37,570 nucleotides of DNA from Planctomycetota bacterium (GTDB taxonomy: Bacteria; Planctomycetota; JAPUJT01): contig JAPUJT010000054.1 in assembly GCA_027296055.1 (NCBI GenBank), positions 1 to 37,570 of the forward strand, read 5' to 3'. The notes below the pieces were generated by a model. That model did no database searches. It was not told the DNA's origin and saw only the letters and a list, made by a program, of their open reading frames with translations. Position numbers and translations under genes: made by a program. Positions 23,052 to 31,229 of the stretch are shown piece by piece (the first letter of the stretch is position 1; the number at the start of each line of letters is the position of its first letter).

Positions 23052-24321
23052 GAAATACGCTTCGTCGCGTCGCCGCGTCGTGGTCGAACCAGCCAGGAAG
23101 AAGGCGAGTGATCCCGGCGTCGGCCACTTTCCGGGGAAGGTCGCGGCCGCCACCGCCCTCCGCTGCCTCATCACGCGGGCGGGTGTCCTCACGCGCCCCG
23201 GAGGCAAGCCGCTGTCCGAGGCGATGGTCTTCGGCATCTCGGGAGGGATCGGAGCCGGCGTCTTTGCCTTTCATTACGCGAAGGAGGCGATCTCTTCCTT
23301 CTTCGTGGCGGGACGTCACCTCTGGCACGATGACCTGGCCTACCTGAAAGCCGCCGCGTCGCGATTCGGGGTCAAGATCACGATAACGGAATCCGGAGGT
23401 GCCCAGACGGCGGAGAGGCAACTCCGTGACGCCCTCGCGAAGACCCAGCCGGTGATCGCCTGGGTGGATCGGGCGTCGATGCCGTACAGCGGTGCGCCCG
23501 GTTCCCTTGAGGGCGGTGGTTACCACGTAGTGACCGTTTACGGGCTGTATGACAAACTGGGCACGGTCTTGATCGGCGATCTGGCCCGGAACCCGTTCGA
23601 GATCTCCCAGGCCGACTTTCGGAAGGCTCGAGCCCGGATCAAGAAGCAGAAGAATCGTCTCCTCTACCTCGACCGCCCCGGCGGCAAGTTCGATCTGTCG
23701 AAGGCAGTGGCGCAGGGTTTGCGAGCTTGCCGTGGCGCCCTCCTCTCCAGCAAGGGTCCGAGGAAGATGCCCAACTTCACCCTGGAGGCGTTCCGTACCT
23801 GGGGAGAGCGGATACATGGGAGCAAGGCCAAGGACGGCTGGGCGAAAATCTTCCCGGTGGGCCCAATGCTCTGGGATGGTCTCACATCAATTCATGACTT
23901 CATCGAGCACTACGGTACAGGCGGTGGTCTTTGCCGGCCGCTCTTCGCCGAATTCTGCGAGGAGGCCTCGAAGGCCCTGGGCAACGCTCGATTGCGCCGC
24001 CTCGGCAAGCGCTATGCGGATCTCGGACGCCTATGGAGCGACCTCGCAAATGCCGCCCTGACGGACGATGTTCCCCTCTTCCGGAGGGCGAAGGAGCTGC
24101 TCGCCCGAAACGCGAGTGGCGCACGCGGCGAGCCGCCCTCCAAGGATGAACGGAGGGAGATCTGGGAGCAACTGCATGATCTCCGACAGGAGGCGGCCCG
24201 GAGATTTCCTCTCCCCGAAAAGCAGGCGGAGGAGTTTCGAGCCGACCTGCAGCGGAGGATCCTCGCGATTCATGAGAAAGAAGTCTCGGCGGCGAAGGAG
24301 ATGCGGAAAGTCGTCGGATAG
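23035..24321 (+). CDS. BtrH_N / DUF4872-type protein
   Basis: 428 residues. After a basic tail of about 30 residues, the N-terminal region shows the BtrH_N pattern: ATALRCLITRAG, LSEAMVFGISGGIGAG, a strand-rich middle, QPVIAWVDRASMPY and YHVVTVYGL, then LIGDLARNPFEIS. The C-terminal half is helical, as in DUF4872. BtrH in butirosin biosynthesis moves an acyl chain from a carrier protein to an aminoglycoside, using a Cys in an HC motif near the start of the domain. Here that position appears to read VA (in GKVAAATALR), so acyltransfer by Cys is doubtful; this rests on my memory of the family. ATG 23035 lies inside the permease gene, so the two are translationally coupled. Confidence 0.78.
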   Translation: MKKTGKKYASSRRRVVVEPARKKASDPGVGHFPGKVAAATALRCLITRAGVLTRPGGKPLSEAMVFGISGGIGAGVFAFHYAKEAISSFFVAGRHLWHDDLAYLKAAASRFGVKITITESGGAQTAERQLRDALAKTQPVIAWVDRASMPYSGAPGSLEGGGYHVVTVYGLYDKLGTVLIGDLARNPFEISQADFRKARARIKKQKNRLLYLDRPGGKFDLSKAVAQGLRACRGALLSSKGPRKMPNFTLEAFRTWGERIHGSKAKDGWAKIFPVGPMLWDGLTSIHDFIEHYGTGGGLCRPLFAEFCEEASKALGNARLRRLGKRYADLGRLWSDLANAALTDDVPLFRRAKELLARNASGARGEPPSKDERREIWEQLHDLRQEAARRFPLPEKQAEEFRADLQRRILAIHEKEVSAAKEMRKVVG

Positions 24322-24325
24322 GCCG

Positions 24326-24363
24326 AAAACAAAAAGCCCCCCGTCCAAGATCGGACGAGGGGC
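24326..24363 (-). terminator. rho-independent terminator
   Basis: On the minus strand a stem of eleven positions with one mismatch (24336-24346 with 24353-24363, 6-nt loop) is followed by TTTTTGTTTT (24335 down to 24326). It lies 30 nt beyond the stop of the jelly-roll protein gene. Confidence 0.9.
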
Positions 24364-24393
24364 ATCTCGTAATCTTACCGGAGACGGCCGGCT

Positions 24394-25416
24394 TTACTTC
24401 CTTTCCAACCGAATATTGTCTATGAGGACTCTTCCATCGCTGCCGCCCTGGTGGATGATACGGAGCGCGAGAATGTCACCCAAGGCTGCATCTCCGGCGG
24501 GCTTGAACTTCGACAGGTCAAGTCGAAAATCCTGCCACTTTCCGGACGTTGAGATCGCGGAATGAAACCCGGTCCGGTTAAGCGTTCGCGCCCCGCCCCT
24601 GCGGCCGCCCCTTCCCCCTCGACCGCCGCCATCTCCGCCGCCTCCCCATCCGAGGCCCCCCTCCTCGCAGTCCAGCAGAATCCGGAGCTGAGGAGCCTTC
24701 TTCGAGTCCTTGGCCCGTACGGAAATGTTGAGATATCGATACTCCTTGGTGACCTTTCCCGATAGATCATCGAAGCTGATGTAGCTGAAATCACTACCGG
24801 TACGCCACTCCAGGGAGTGTTCCCCTTCGCGGACTGTTCCGTCTTTGCGCGAGCCCTTCAGGACCTTCGTGTTCAGGCCGTACCCTGACGCCCCGCGCCA
24901 GCGTGCTCCTCTGCCGTCCCCACCGCCATCGGACTCGTCCTCGTCCTTTTGTTTCTTCTCCTCGAAATCGTCGATGACGAAGTAGAGCTCCTTGACGCAA
25001 ACGTCATGCAGATCGCGCAGCGTCTTGCCCGAGATCGTCCCTTCGAACCTGTCCATGACCTTCTCTGCGGAGGAGATCGCCTTGCGCCAGCTCCCTTTCT
25101 GGATCAGGGACGAGATCTTGTCCGCCGCTATGCCCCCTTGAGCTTCCTGATAGCACCGCTCCGCAGCCTCTCGTTGCTCGCCCTCGGGCGCGCTCTTTCG
25201 GAGCTTGCGGAAGATCCTGTCGGCGGCCTTGTAATTCTGTTCCACGAGGAGCTCCACTCCGCGGGCGTAATCCTCGCCCATGCCGGAGTCCTCGAACTTC
25301 GGGGTCGGGATCGGAGGGATTTCAGCCTCCTCCGAGGCATGTGTCCCGGGGGCGAGACCGATGATAGAGATCGATAAAATGATCAGGATGGATGGGATCA
25401 GCATGAACCGACGCAT
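24394..25416 (-). CDS. secreted TPR-like plus jelly-roll domain protein
   Basis: 340 residues from ATG 25416. Signal peptide (MLIPSILIILSISIIGLAPGTHA). Residues about 50-135 are helical and TPR-like (GVELLVEQNYKAADRIFRK). The C-terminal part is a beta-sandwich like CBM/galactose-binding folds: SLEWRTGSDFSYISFDDL, YRYLNISVRAK, WQDFRLDLSKF, ILALRIIHQGGSDGRVLIDNIRL. Two low-complexity segments interrupt it: a DESDGGGDGRG linker (about 160-170) and a Gly/Arg-rich loop (about 255-275) between two strands. Probably extracytoplasmic carbohydrate or surface binding (inference). Transcribed alone, with a clear terminator. Confidence 0.82.
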   Translation of the reverse strand: MRRFMLIPSILIILSISIIGLAPGTHASEEAEIPPIPTPKFEDSGMGEDYARGVELLVEQNYKAADRIFRKLRKSAPEGEQREAAERCYQEAQGGIAADKISSLIQKGSWRKAISSAEKVMDRFEGTISGKTLRDLHDVCVKELYFVIDDFEEKKQKDEDESDGGGDGRGARWRGASGYGLNTKVLKGSRKDGTVREGEHSLEWRTGSDFSYISFDDLSGKVTKEYRYLNISVRAKDSKKAPQLRILLDCEEGGLGWGGGGDGGGRGGRGGRRGGARTLNRTGFHSAISTSGKWQDFRLDLSKFKPAGDAALGDILALRIIHQGGSDGRVLIDNIRLERK

Positions 25417-25623
25417 GATTGTCTCCTACTCGGCATGATGGATCTGGAATACCCGCTCTACCCGGACTCCCCGGACGGCTTCCGGAGCTTACATTAATAT
25501 AGACAACCCGGAATGCGCCCTGGGGGACCTGGGAAACTGGAATATTCGTGAGGGAGGTTACTAACCCATCCTGTCTGATACCGAAGTGTTACAATTCTCG
25601 GATTCATCCCGCATCGATCTGAC

Positions 25624-26160
25624 CTACTCGCCGAATTGGCAGTGGAAGAGTCTTCCCGGTCTTCCCCTTCTCTTCACCACGATGAAAGCGTTGTCGTAAT
25701 CGGCCTCGGCGATCTCGGGGGGCGGAGGGGCTCCCAACTCTTCGATGATGAGAGGGAGGGTGTGCGAGTGACCCACCACGAGAACCACCTCTCCCTCGTG
25801 CCGCTTCAGGATGTCCCTGGCCACCTTCCTGGCATGTGATTCGGCCTCCCCGGACGAGATGACGATCACCGTTCCCTGCAGACCCAGGGCGCTGGCGAGC
25901 GGCGCGGCGGTCTGGCGAGTGCGTTTGAGCTGCGTATGGTAGATGGCCGAGACGCCAGCGCCTTTCGCCACATCGACGAGAGCCCGGGCTCGAGCCTGCC
26001 CGGCCGAAGTCAGGCCGGGGTTGCGGCCGGTTTCCTTCTCCGCGTGTCGCACGAGCAGGACGGTCGTCGTAGGCGAACAACAGCCTCCGATGAAGATCAG
26101 GACGGCGGCGGCCATCGTGGTCCGAGCCCCGGACATGCCGGCCGTCCAAGCGCTATTCAT
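25624..26160 (-). CDS. lipoprotein histidine phosphatase (SixA-like)
   Basis: 178 residues from ATG 26160 (GGAGGAG 7 nt upstream); the frame runs further up but has no SD or signal there. A signal peptide with probable lipobox IGGC (AAAVLIFIGGCCSP) precedes a short histidine-phosphatase domain: LLVRHAEK (phosphate-accepting His), YHTQLKRTRQTA (Arg) and VVGHSHTLP (second His). The fold serves protein-histidine and metabolite phosphatases. SixA itself is cytosolic, so lipidation here would place the enzyme outside the membrane. The stop at 25624 is followed by a 207-nt gap. The upstream gene ends 41 nt before this start, so the two probably share a transcript. Confidence 0.82.
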   Translation of the reverse strand: MNSAWTAGMSGARTTMAAAVLIFIGGCCSPTTTVLLVRHAEKETGRNPGLTSAGQARARALVDVAKGAGVSAIYHTQLKRTRQTAAPLASALGLQGTVIVISSGEAESHARKVARDILKRHEGEVVLVVGHSHTLPLIIEELGAPPPPEIAEADYDNAFIVVKRRGRPGRLFHCQFGE

Positions 26161-26201
26161 ACTCAGGCTCCTCCAAGTGATCGAGCTCCGCGGTGCTCGA
26201 G

Positions 26202-28580
26202 CTACCAGTACTGTTCCATGTTGAGCCGCTCGACGAGGCGGTTCCACGGGGCGAGTCGGGCCTTCCACCGCAGTCGCCTTAGTTCGGAAAGCAATCCGAG
26301 GTCTCTCAGCGGGGCAGCCTGCTCCTTCTCGAGCATGGTGAGCTGAGAGAGCGCCTTTTCCTCCTTCCCCTTGTCGATGGTGTTCTCGACACTCACCAGA
26401 TGGTCCAGGAGTTTGCATCGGACCTTGATGGGCTCCAGCCTCGCCGTGATCTTCTCGTCGACCGTGAGCTGGTATCGCCGGACGGTCTTCTCGAATTTAA
26501 AGATCTTCTCCGAGACGTCTCCATGCTCCTCCAGTCTGAACTTCTTCGGAAGGGAGTGCACTTCCAGAAACTCTGCCATGACCTCGGCTATCTGCCCCCG
26601 CATTACCCCGAGCACGACCGGTCTCTGCCGTTCGTCGAGCCCTTGCAGGTACTTCTCCCGGAAGCCGGCATACGTCTCTAGCTTGCTTTTCAGGAACGAT
26701 TCGGCGAGGGAGCCCGCTTCGTCCGCTCTCCGTTCGCCCTCACCTGTCAGGAAGGAATAGATCTCCTTGAACTTGAACACGCGGAGAGCATCGTACTTCG
26801 CCACGACGGCGCGCTCGATGAGGCGGCGTGCGAAGTTGGTCCCGGGACGCATCCCGAGCGATTCCTCGAGGCCGTCGAGAGTGGTCAGCGAAGCGAGGAC
26901 CTGCTCGTTGAAGTCCGGAATTACCGGATCGATGATGCGGAAGAGAAGCTCGTCGTCGTACGCCGGGTGGCAGTGCCACAGAATCGCCTGGCAGAGGGCG
27001 GCGGAAAAGATCGTCTCTCTCCAGAAGGGTTGATCCAGCGAGAGGATGCAAGGGTGAACGCGGAGAGCGCCCCAGGATGGATTCCCCGTGATGAGTTGGG
27101 ATTCCCCTCCGTCCCCGAGCTTGACCTCCACGGTCTCGGGCAAGGCGGTCGGTTGCGCCTCGGGGAACCTGGAGAAGAAGTCCGTGAGGAGCAACCGCGT
27201 CGTCTCGCCTGCAAGTCGCCCATCCATTTCCAGTGACGTGGGGCCGGTCCGGATCGCGATCGCCTTTACCTCTCCCTCCGCGGGGCCGGAATTCCTTTCA
27301 ATCTCCTGGAATCGATTCTCGATGGGTATCCGGATACCCCTCACCCTGCCGGCCGTGGCGTAGTTGTCCGTGAGGTTCATCATCTCGAGCAAGAGCATCA
27401 GGTAGACGTTTGCCGTCGGCTCCCGCCTGTTGAAGATCTCGAGTTTGATCGGTTGCTGGGTGCACGTGAGCCGGCAGGATATACGTACCGGCTTTCCCCG
27501 GGCCGCCTTCCTCGACGACTCTGCGAAGAGCCTGGGCCTCGTGTTGGTTGGCGTCAGATTGTAAAGAAGGTAGCGGAATCCGGCGAACCGGGCGTAGGAC
27601 TCGACCTGCACACGGATGAAGGGATCGTCATCCTTCAGGGAGCCGATCCATCCCCCTTCCCGCCCGAAGACGGCGTTGACCACCAGGATCGGCACGTTTT
27701 CACCGTCTTCCTGAGTAACGCAGGCCATCAGGAGGACGCGGATCGTCCTTCCCTTCGGGGAGACCAGGTCGAGCATGGTGATGGACTTCGAGAGCATGAA
27801 GTCGAAGGCGCTGGCGTCCTGGCTGCCTCCGAGGAAGCAGCAGATGAAGAACTCCCGGATGCTGCTGAGATCCCTCCGCGGGTCGCGCCTCCAGATCTCC
27901 ACGCGGGCGTGACCCTTCGGAGGAAGGATTCGTGTGTCTTCGGTCCCCGCCACCGCCTCCACGACACGCCGTTTCTTGAAGCTGGTGACCTTGAAGGTTC
28001 GCCTGTACCGGGGATCGTCGAAGAGGGCGATCCCGAGCCGTGAATGGGTATCCATCGCCTCGGCCTCCCGTTCCCTCAGAGCTTCCGGGAAGCGGTCGGG
28101 TTCTCGCATCATCCATTCCAGGCAGCGGAGCTTGGCATGTCTCTTGACGATCCGGGAGACCGTGACCAGGACGAGGTAGAACCCGCCCGTGGCGAGCGGA
28201 ACCAGCGGCGTTGGCGTCTCCATGGCAACCATCATTCCCGTGACGAAGATGATGGCGAGGTACTGGACGACCCGTGTCTCGAGGTCCACCAGGACCCCGA
28301 ACAGCTTCACGAGCGTGCAGACCAGGAAGGTATTGATGAGGAGAAGGAAATGCCCCGACAGAAGCTCTGGCCAGAAGAGGGAGAAGACCAGTCCCGGCAA
28401 CGAGAGGACGAGCCCGAGGGCAGAGGCATATTTCAGGAAGAAATTGGCACGAACGATCAGACGATTTAGTCTTCGGGAGGATTCGGCGCGGCTTGCGAGG
28501 GCGTCGTACGGTAGATCCCGCGCTGGGATCTCACGGAGATACCGGTCGAGCTCCGCGTAGGTCGGAGATCCGAGTCGCAT
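26202..28580 (-). CDS. large membrane-anchored protein of unknown function (792 aa)
   Basis: Four hydrophobic helices cluster near the N-terminus (about 47-68, 76-97, 106-122, 128-147), with a 45-residue head before them. The remaining 640 residues are soluble and probably cytosolic. They are rich in mixed alpha/beta segments (FFICCFLGGSQDASAF, LVVNAVFGREGGWIG, MNLTDNYATAGRVRGIRIP). A helical, charged end follows (EKIFKFEKTVRRYQLTV, ENTIDKGKEEKALSQL). No catalytic motif was recognised. ATG 28580 lies 14 nt after the stop of the CNBD gene, and AGAGGT abuts it with almost no spacer, so coupling or a later start is possible. The context suggests a nucleotide-responsive membrane complex with the CNBD protein. 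Confidence 0.75.
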   Translation of the reverse strand: MRLGSPTYAELDRYLREIPARDLPYDALASRAESSRRLNRLIVRANFFLKYASALGLVLSLPGLVFSLFWPELLSGHFLLLINTFLVCTLVKLFGVLVDLETRVVQYLAIIFVTGMMVAMETPTPLVPLATGGFYLVLVTVSRIVKRHAKLRCLEWMMREPDRFPEALREREAEAMDTHSRLGIALFDDPRYRRTFKVTSFKKRRVVEAVAGTEDTRILPPKGHARVEIWRRDPRRDLSSIREFFICCFLGGSQDASAFDFMLSKSITMLDLVSPKGRTIRVLLMACVTQEDGENVPILVVNAVFGREGGWIGSLKDDDPFIRVQVESYARFAGFRYLLYNLTPTNTRPRLFAESSRKAARGKPVRISCRLTCTQQPIKLEIFNRREPTANVYLMLLLEMMNLTDNYATAGRVRGIRIPIENRFQEIERNSGPAEGEVKAIAIRTGPTSLEMDGRLAGETTRLLLTDFFSRFPEAQPTALPETVEVKLGDGGESQLITGNPSWGALRVHPCILSLDQPFWRETIFSAALCQAILWHCHPAYDDELLFRIIDPVIPDFNEQVLASLTTLDGLEESLGMRPGTNFARRLIERAVVAKYDALRVFKFKEIYSFLTGEGERRADEAGSLAESFLKSKLETYAGFREKYLQGLDERQRPVVLGVMRGQIAEVMAEFLEVHSLPKKFRLEEHGDVSEKIFKFEKTVRRYQLTVDEKITARLEPIKVRCKLLDHLVSVENTIDKGKEEKALSQLTMLEKEQAAPLRDLGLLSELRRLRWKARLAPWNRLVERLNMEQYW

Positions 28581-28594
28581 ACCTCTTTTCAGAT

Positions 28595-29152
28595 CTAGAA
28601 GAGCTCGCCTTCGAGGTCATCGAGGATTGGGTTTTCGGAGGCGAGCTTGGTCTGGAGCACCTGCATCTCCTTGACCGCCTCGGACTCCGCGTGGATCTCC
28701 ATCAGCTTGACCATCTTGGCGTCGATCTGTTCCAGACGATGGGCGAGGACCCGCGCCATCGCATAACAGATCTTGTAGGCAGGGAGGCTGTCGCTCTTGA
28801 GCATCTGGTGGAAGACGCTCTTCCGGATCTTGTAGACCCGCGTCAATTCGAGGGCGACGGCGGATGCGCTGCGGGGCGAATCGGTGATCAGGGACATCTC
28901 TCCGAGGATCGCGAACTTCCCCAGGGTGGCGATGACCAGTTCCGCTCCGTCCTTGCCCTTCTTCCTGATCTCGACGGAACCGTCCCGGACGATGTAGAGA
29001 GCATCTCCCGGATCCCCCTCGTCGCAGATGCGCTCGCCCGCGAGCAAGTCCACCTCCTCGACGAACTCGTTGAGCTTCCCTGCCTCCTTCTCGTCGAGGG
29101 ATCGGAACAGCATGAAGTCGGAGAGTCTTTCTTCCTCGCTTGGTTGCGACAA
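28595..29152 (-). CDS. stand-alone cyclic-nucleotide-binding domain protein
   Basis: 185 residues from TTG 29152, with GAGGAGG 7 nt upstream. A CNBD occupies about 10-125: AGERICDEGDPGDALYIV, then the phosphate-binding cassette FAILGEMSLITDSPRSASAVA, where Glu and Arg of the canonical site are kept. After it comes a coiled-coil-like helix (about 125-175: MARVLAHRLEQIDAKMVKLMEI, shown in part: HRLEQIDAKMVKLME) and no DNA-binding domain, so it is not a Crp-type regulator. It may bind a partner through the coil, most simply the 792-residue protein encoded next. Confidence in the fold is high; the ligand is unknown. Confidence 0.88.
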   Translation of the reverse strand: MSQPSEEERLSDFMLFRSLDEKEAGKLNEFVEEVDLLAGERICDEGDPGDALYIVRDGSVEIRKKGKDGAELVIATLGKFAILGEMSLITDSPRSASAVALELTRVYKIRKSVFHQMLKSDSLPAYKICYAMARVLAHRLEQIDAKMVKLMEIHAESEAVKEMQVLQTKLASENPILDDLEGELF

Positions 29153-29185
29153 CGTCCAGCCTCCTCAAAGGGTGTTGAACCGCAG

Positions 29186-29214
29186 ATGGTAAGGCGCGCC
29201 CTGGACTCCATCAA
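29186..29214 (-). promoter_or_regulatory. promoter of the CNBD/membrane protein/phosphatase unit
   Basis: Minus strand reads TTGATG (29209-29214), 17 nt, TACCAT (29186-29191). It sits 34 nt upstream of the TTG start, back to back with the FN3 lipoprotein promoter. Confidence 0.5.
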
Positions 29215-29255
29215 GGCATCCGGTCTGGATGAAGACCCATCGTAGGTCCTTATCC

Positions 29256-29284
29256 TGGACCGGTCGAGCGGAGGAGCCTACAAT
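29256..29284 (+). promoter_or_regulatory. promoter of the FN3 lipoprotein gene
   Basis: TGGACC (29256-29261), 17 nt, TACAAT (29279-29284). The -10 is near consensus and the -35 moderate (4 of 6). Confidence 0.5.
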
Positions 29285-29309
29285 TCGGGGGAAAGAATTC
29301 GGGGGAAAG
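29282..29309 (+). repeat. 14-bp tandem duplication next to the SD
   Basis: AATTCGGGGGAAAG occurs twice in direct succession (29282-29295 and 29296-29309). The second copy leads straight into the SD (AAAGGAG) of the FN3 lipoprotein gene, and the first overlaps the -10 end. Confidence 0.9.
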
Positions 29310-29320
29310 GAGATTCCACC

Positions 29321-31141
29321 ATGGATAGATTGACTCGCACGATCGCTATCGCAATGTCCTATCTGCTCTTGATCGCCATGGTCCCCGCGTGCCAGGGCGG
29401 GGGCGGAGGCCACTCCGGTTCTTCTCCGGCTGCACCGACAGGTGTCGCCGCTTCCCCGGGGGACGGCGAGGTCACGGTGACGTGGAGCGCCGCGAGCGGC
29501 GCGACCTCATACAACCTCTATTTCTCTTCTTCGCCCGGAGTGACCGAGGCGAACTACAGCTCGCTTCCCGAAGGGATGCGGGTGGTCGGCGTGACGAGTC
29601 CGCACATCCAGTCAGCGCTCACCAATGGGACCATCTATTATTTCGTCGTCACGGCCCTGAACGGATCCGGGGAGGGCTCAGAATCGACGGAGGTCCAGGC
29701 GACGCCGGCGGTCGGTCTGCCAACTCCGCCCGCGGTAGTGGCGGCGTCGCCAGGCGATAGTGAAGCGACGATCACCTGGAACCTGGTGGTGGGGGCGACG
29801 TCCTACTCGATCTATCGCGCCACGGCGCCGGGAGTGACCAAGTCCAACTATACCTCGCTTCCGGGAGGCACCCTGATCGCCGGGGTCGGCAGTCCGCATC
29901 TCGACTCGCTTTTGCTGAACGGGACGACCTACTACTACGTGGTCACAGCGACCAACGTGACGGGCGAGAGCGCCGAATCGATGGAGGTCTCCGCGACTCC
30001 TGTCTCCGCGGCGACGAACCCGGTGACGGAGGACGCGACCGCCGTGATGGCCGACTCGGCGCGTCTCAACGGAAGCTTTACCAATCCGAGCGGTTTCACC
30101 ACGACGATCTGGTTCGAATTCGGTACGACTCCCTCGTACGGCTCGACCACCCCGACGGAGGTCTTTGCCGCGGTAGGCCCGATCACGGTGTTCGCCGACC
30201 TTACCGGACTGGGGGGCGGCACGACCCATTATTTCCGGCTCGCCACGCAGAACTCGGGCGGAACCTTCAACGGGGGGGCCAAGAACTTCACCACTTTCGC
30301 CAGCCGTGTGACCCTGGCGACCGGGTTGGACGCTGCCGTGGAGCTTCAGGTCGATGCAACCCACGTCTACTGGGTCGAGATCTACGGTGATGTGGTCAAA
30401 AAAGTGCCGCTGAACGGTGGGCTCCCGACCGTCGTCGGGACCGTCGCGATGGGCGGCAATAACGCGAGCCTCGACATCGACTCCATGGATGCCTACTGGT
30501 CGGATTATGCCAACGTATGGCAGACGCCTCTGAGCGGCGGGCCGGTGCAGCCGATCCTGACGGGCCGCCCGAACATCTTTCACATCTACCGGTACGGAAC
30601 GGACCTTTACTGGTGGGAGGAGTGGGCAATCATGAAGGTGGACCTCACGTCGAGTGCAACGTCGACCATCGTGACCGGCCCATCCCTCTTTCAGGGCCGA
30701 GTGGCCGTCGATACGGCAGGGGTTTACTGGACCGACATTTTCGGCGGGACGGTAAGCACGAAGGATCATTCCGGCGGCCCCGTCGTCACGCTGGCCGTCG
30801 GCCTGGATCGACCGCTCCACCTGCTGCTGGATTCCGGCGTGCTCTACTGGTCGGAAGACACGAAGATCCAGAGCATGCCGGCAAGCCGGGGAGTCCCCAC
30901 CCTCCTGGTCTCCGGGATCGATCCGACGAGTCTTGCCAAGGACTCGACGCACATCTACTGGGCAAACTCTCGTACCGAGATCAGGAAGGTCGATCTGAGC
31001 TCGAGCCTCATCGATATGATCGTGGTCGGCGAAACCGACATCGTCGACATCGAAGTCGACGCCACGAGCGTCTACTGGCTGGTCGGCGGCAGCACCTTCT
31101 TTCCCCCCCTCGGCACCCTCGAGAAAGCGCCGAAGAACTAG
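29321..31141 (+). CDS. FN3-domain and YW-repeat propeller lipoprotein
   Basis: 606 residues from ATG 29321 (GGAG 8 nt upstream). Lipoprotein signal ending near PAC (residue 24), then a Gly-rich spacer. Two FN3 domains (about 40-127 and 134-228: APTGVAASPGDGEVTVTW; YYFVVTALN / YYYVVTATN) and a third beta domain (about 232-327: SARLNGSFTNPSGF, WFEFGTTPSYG). From about 330 to the end are seven motifs ending in YW (HVYWVEI, DAYWSDY, DLYWWEE, GVYWTDI, VLYWSED, HIYWANS, SVYWLVG) at intervals of about 40 residues, which predict one beta-propeller. The two FN3 copies are alike enough to suggest duplication. Surface binding is likely; ligand unknown. Confidence 0.85.
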   Translation: MDRLTRTIAIAMSYLLLIAMVPACQGGGGGHSGSSPAAPTGVAASPGDGEVTVTWSAASGATSYNLYFSSSPGVTEANYSSLPEGMRVVGVTSPHIQSALTNGTIYYFVVTALNGSGEGSESTEVQATPAVGLPTPPAVVAASPGDSEATITWNLVVGATSYSIYRATAPGVTKSNYTSLPGGTLIAGVGSPHLDSLLLNGTTYYYVVTATNVTGESAESMEVSATPVSAATNPVTEDATAVMADSARLNGSFTNPSGFTTTIWFEFGTTPSYGSTTPTEVFAAVGPITVFADLTGLGGGTTHYFRLATQNSGGTFNGGAKNFTTFASRVTLATGLDAAVELQVDATHVYWVEIYGDVVKKVPLNGGLPTVVGTVAMGGNNASLDIDSMDAYWSDYANVWQTPLSGGPVQPILTGRPNIFHIYRYGTDLYWWEEWAIMKVDLTSSATSTIVTGPSLFQGRVAVDTAGVYWTDIFGGTVSTKDHSGGPVVTLAVGLDRPLHLLLDSGVLYWSEDTKIQSMPASRGVPTLLVSGIDPTSLAKDSTHIYWANSRTEIRKVDLSSSLIDMIVVGETDIVDIEVDATSVYWLVGGSTFFPPLGTLEKAPKN

Positions 31142-31229
31142 CTCAGGCAGGTCTCTCTCGCCGAGGCTCTCGCAAACTCGCTTCCCGGTTCCGGACGGCC
31201 ACGGCGCACGCTAGGATACACCCCCCACC

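Noticed and set aside
22125..23237. 370-codon minus-strand frame
   Set aside because: Antisense to the amino acid permease; highly charged, low-quality translation.
29282..29309. Tandem repeat as a possible CRISPR
   Set aside because: Two direct copies without spacers and no cas genes.
29678..30952. 424-codon minus-strand frame
   Set aside because: Antisense to the FN3/propeller lipoprotein, which has regular FN3 and YW motifs.
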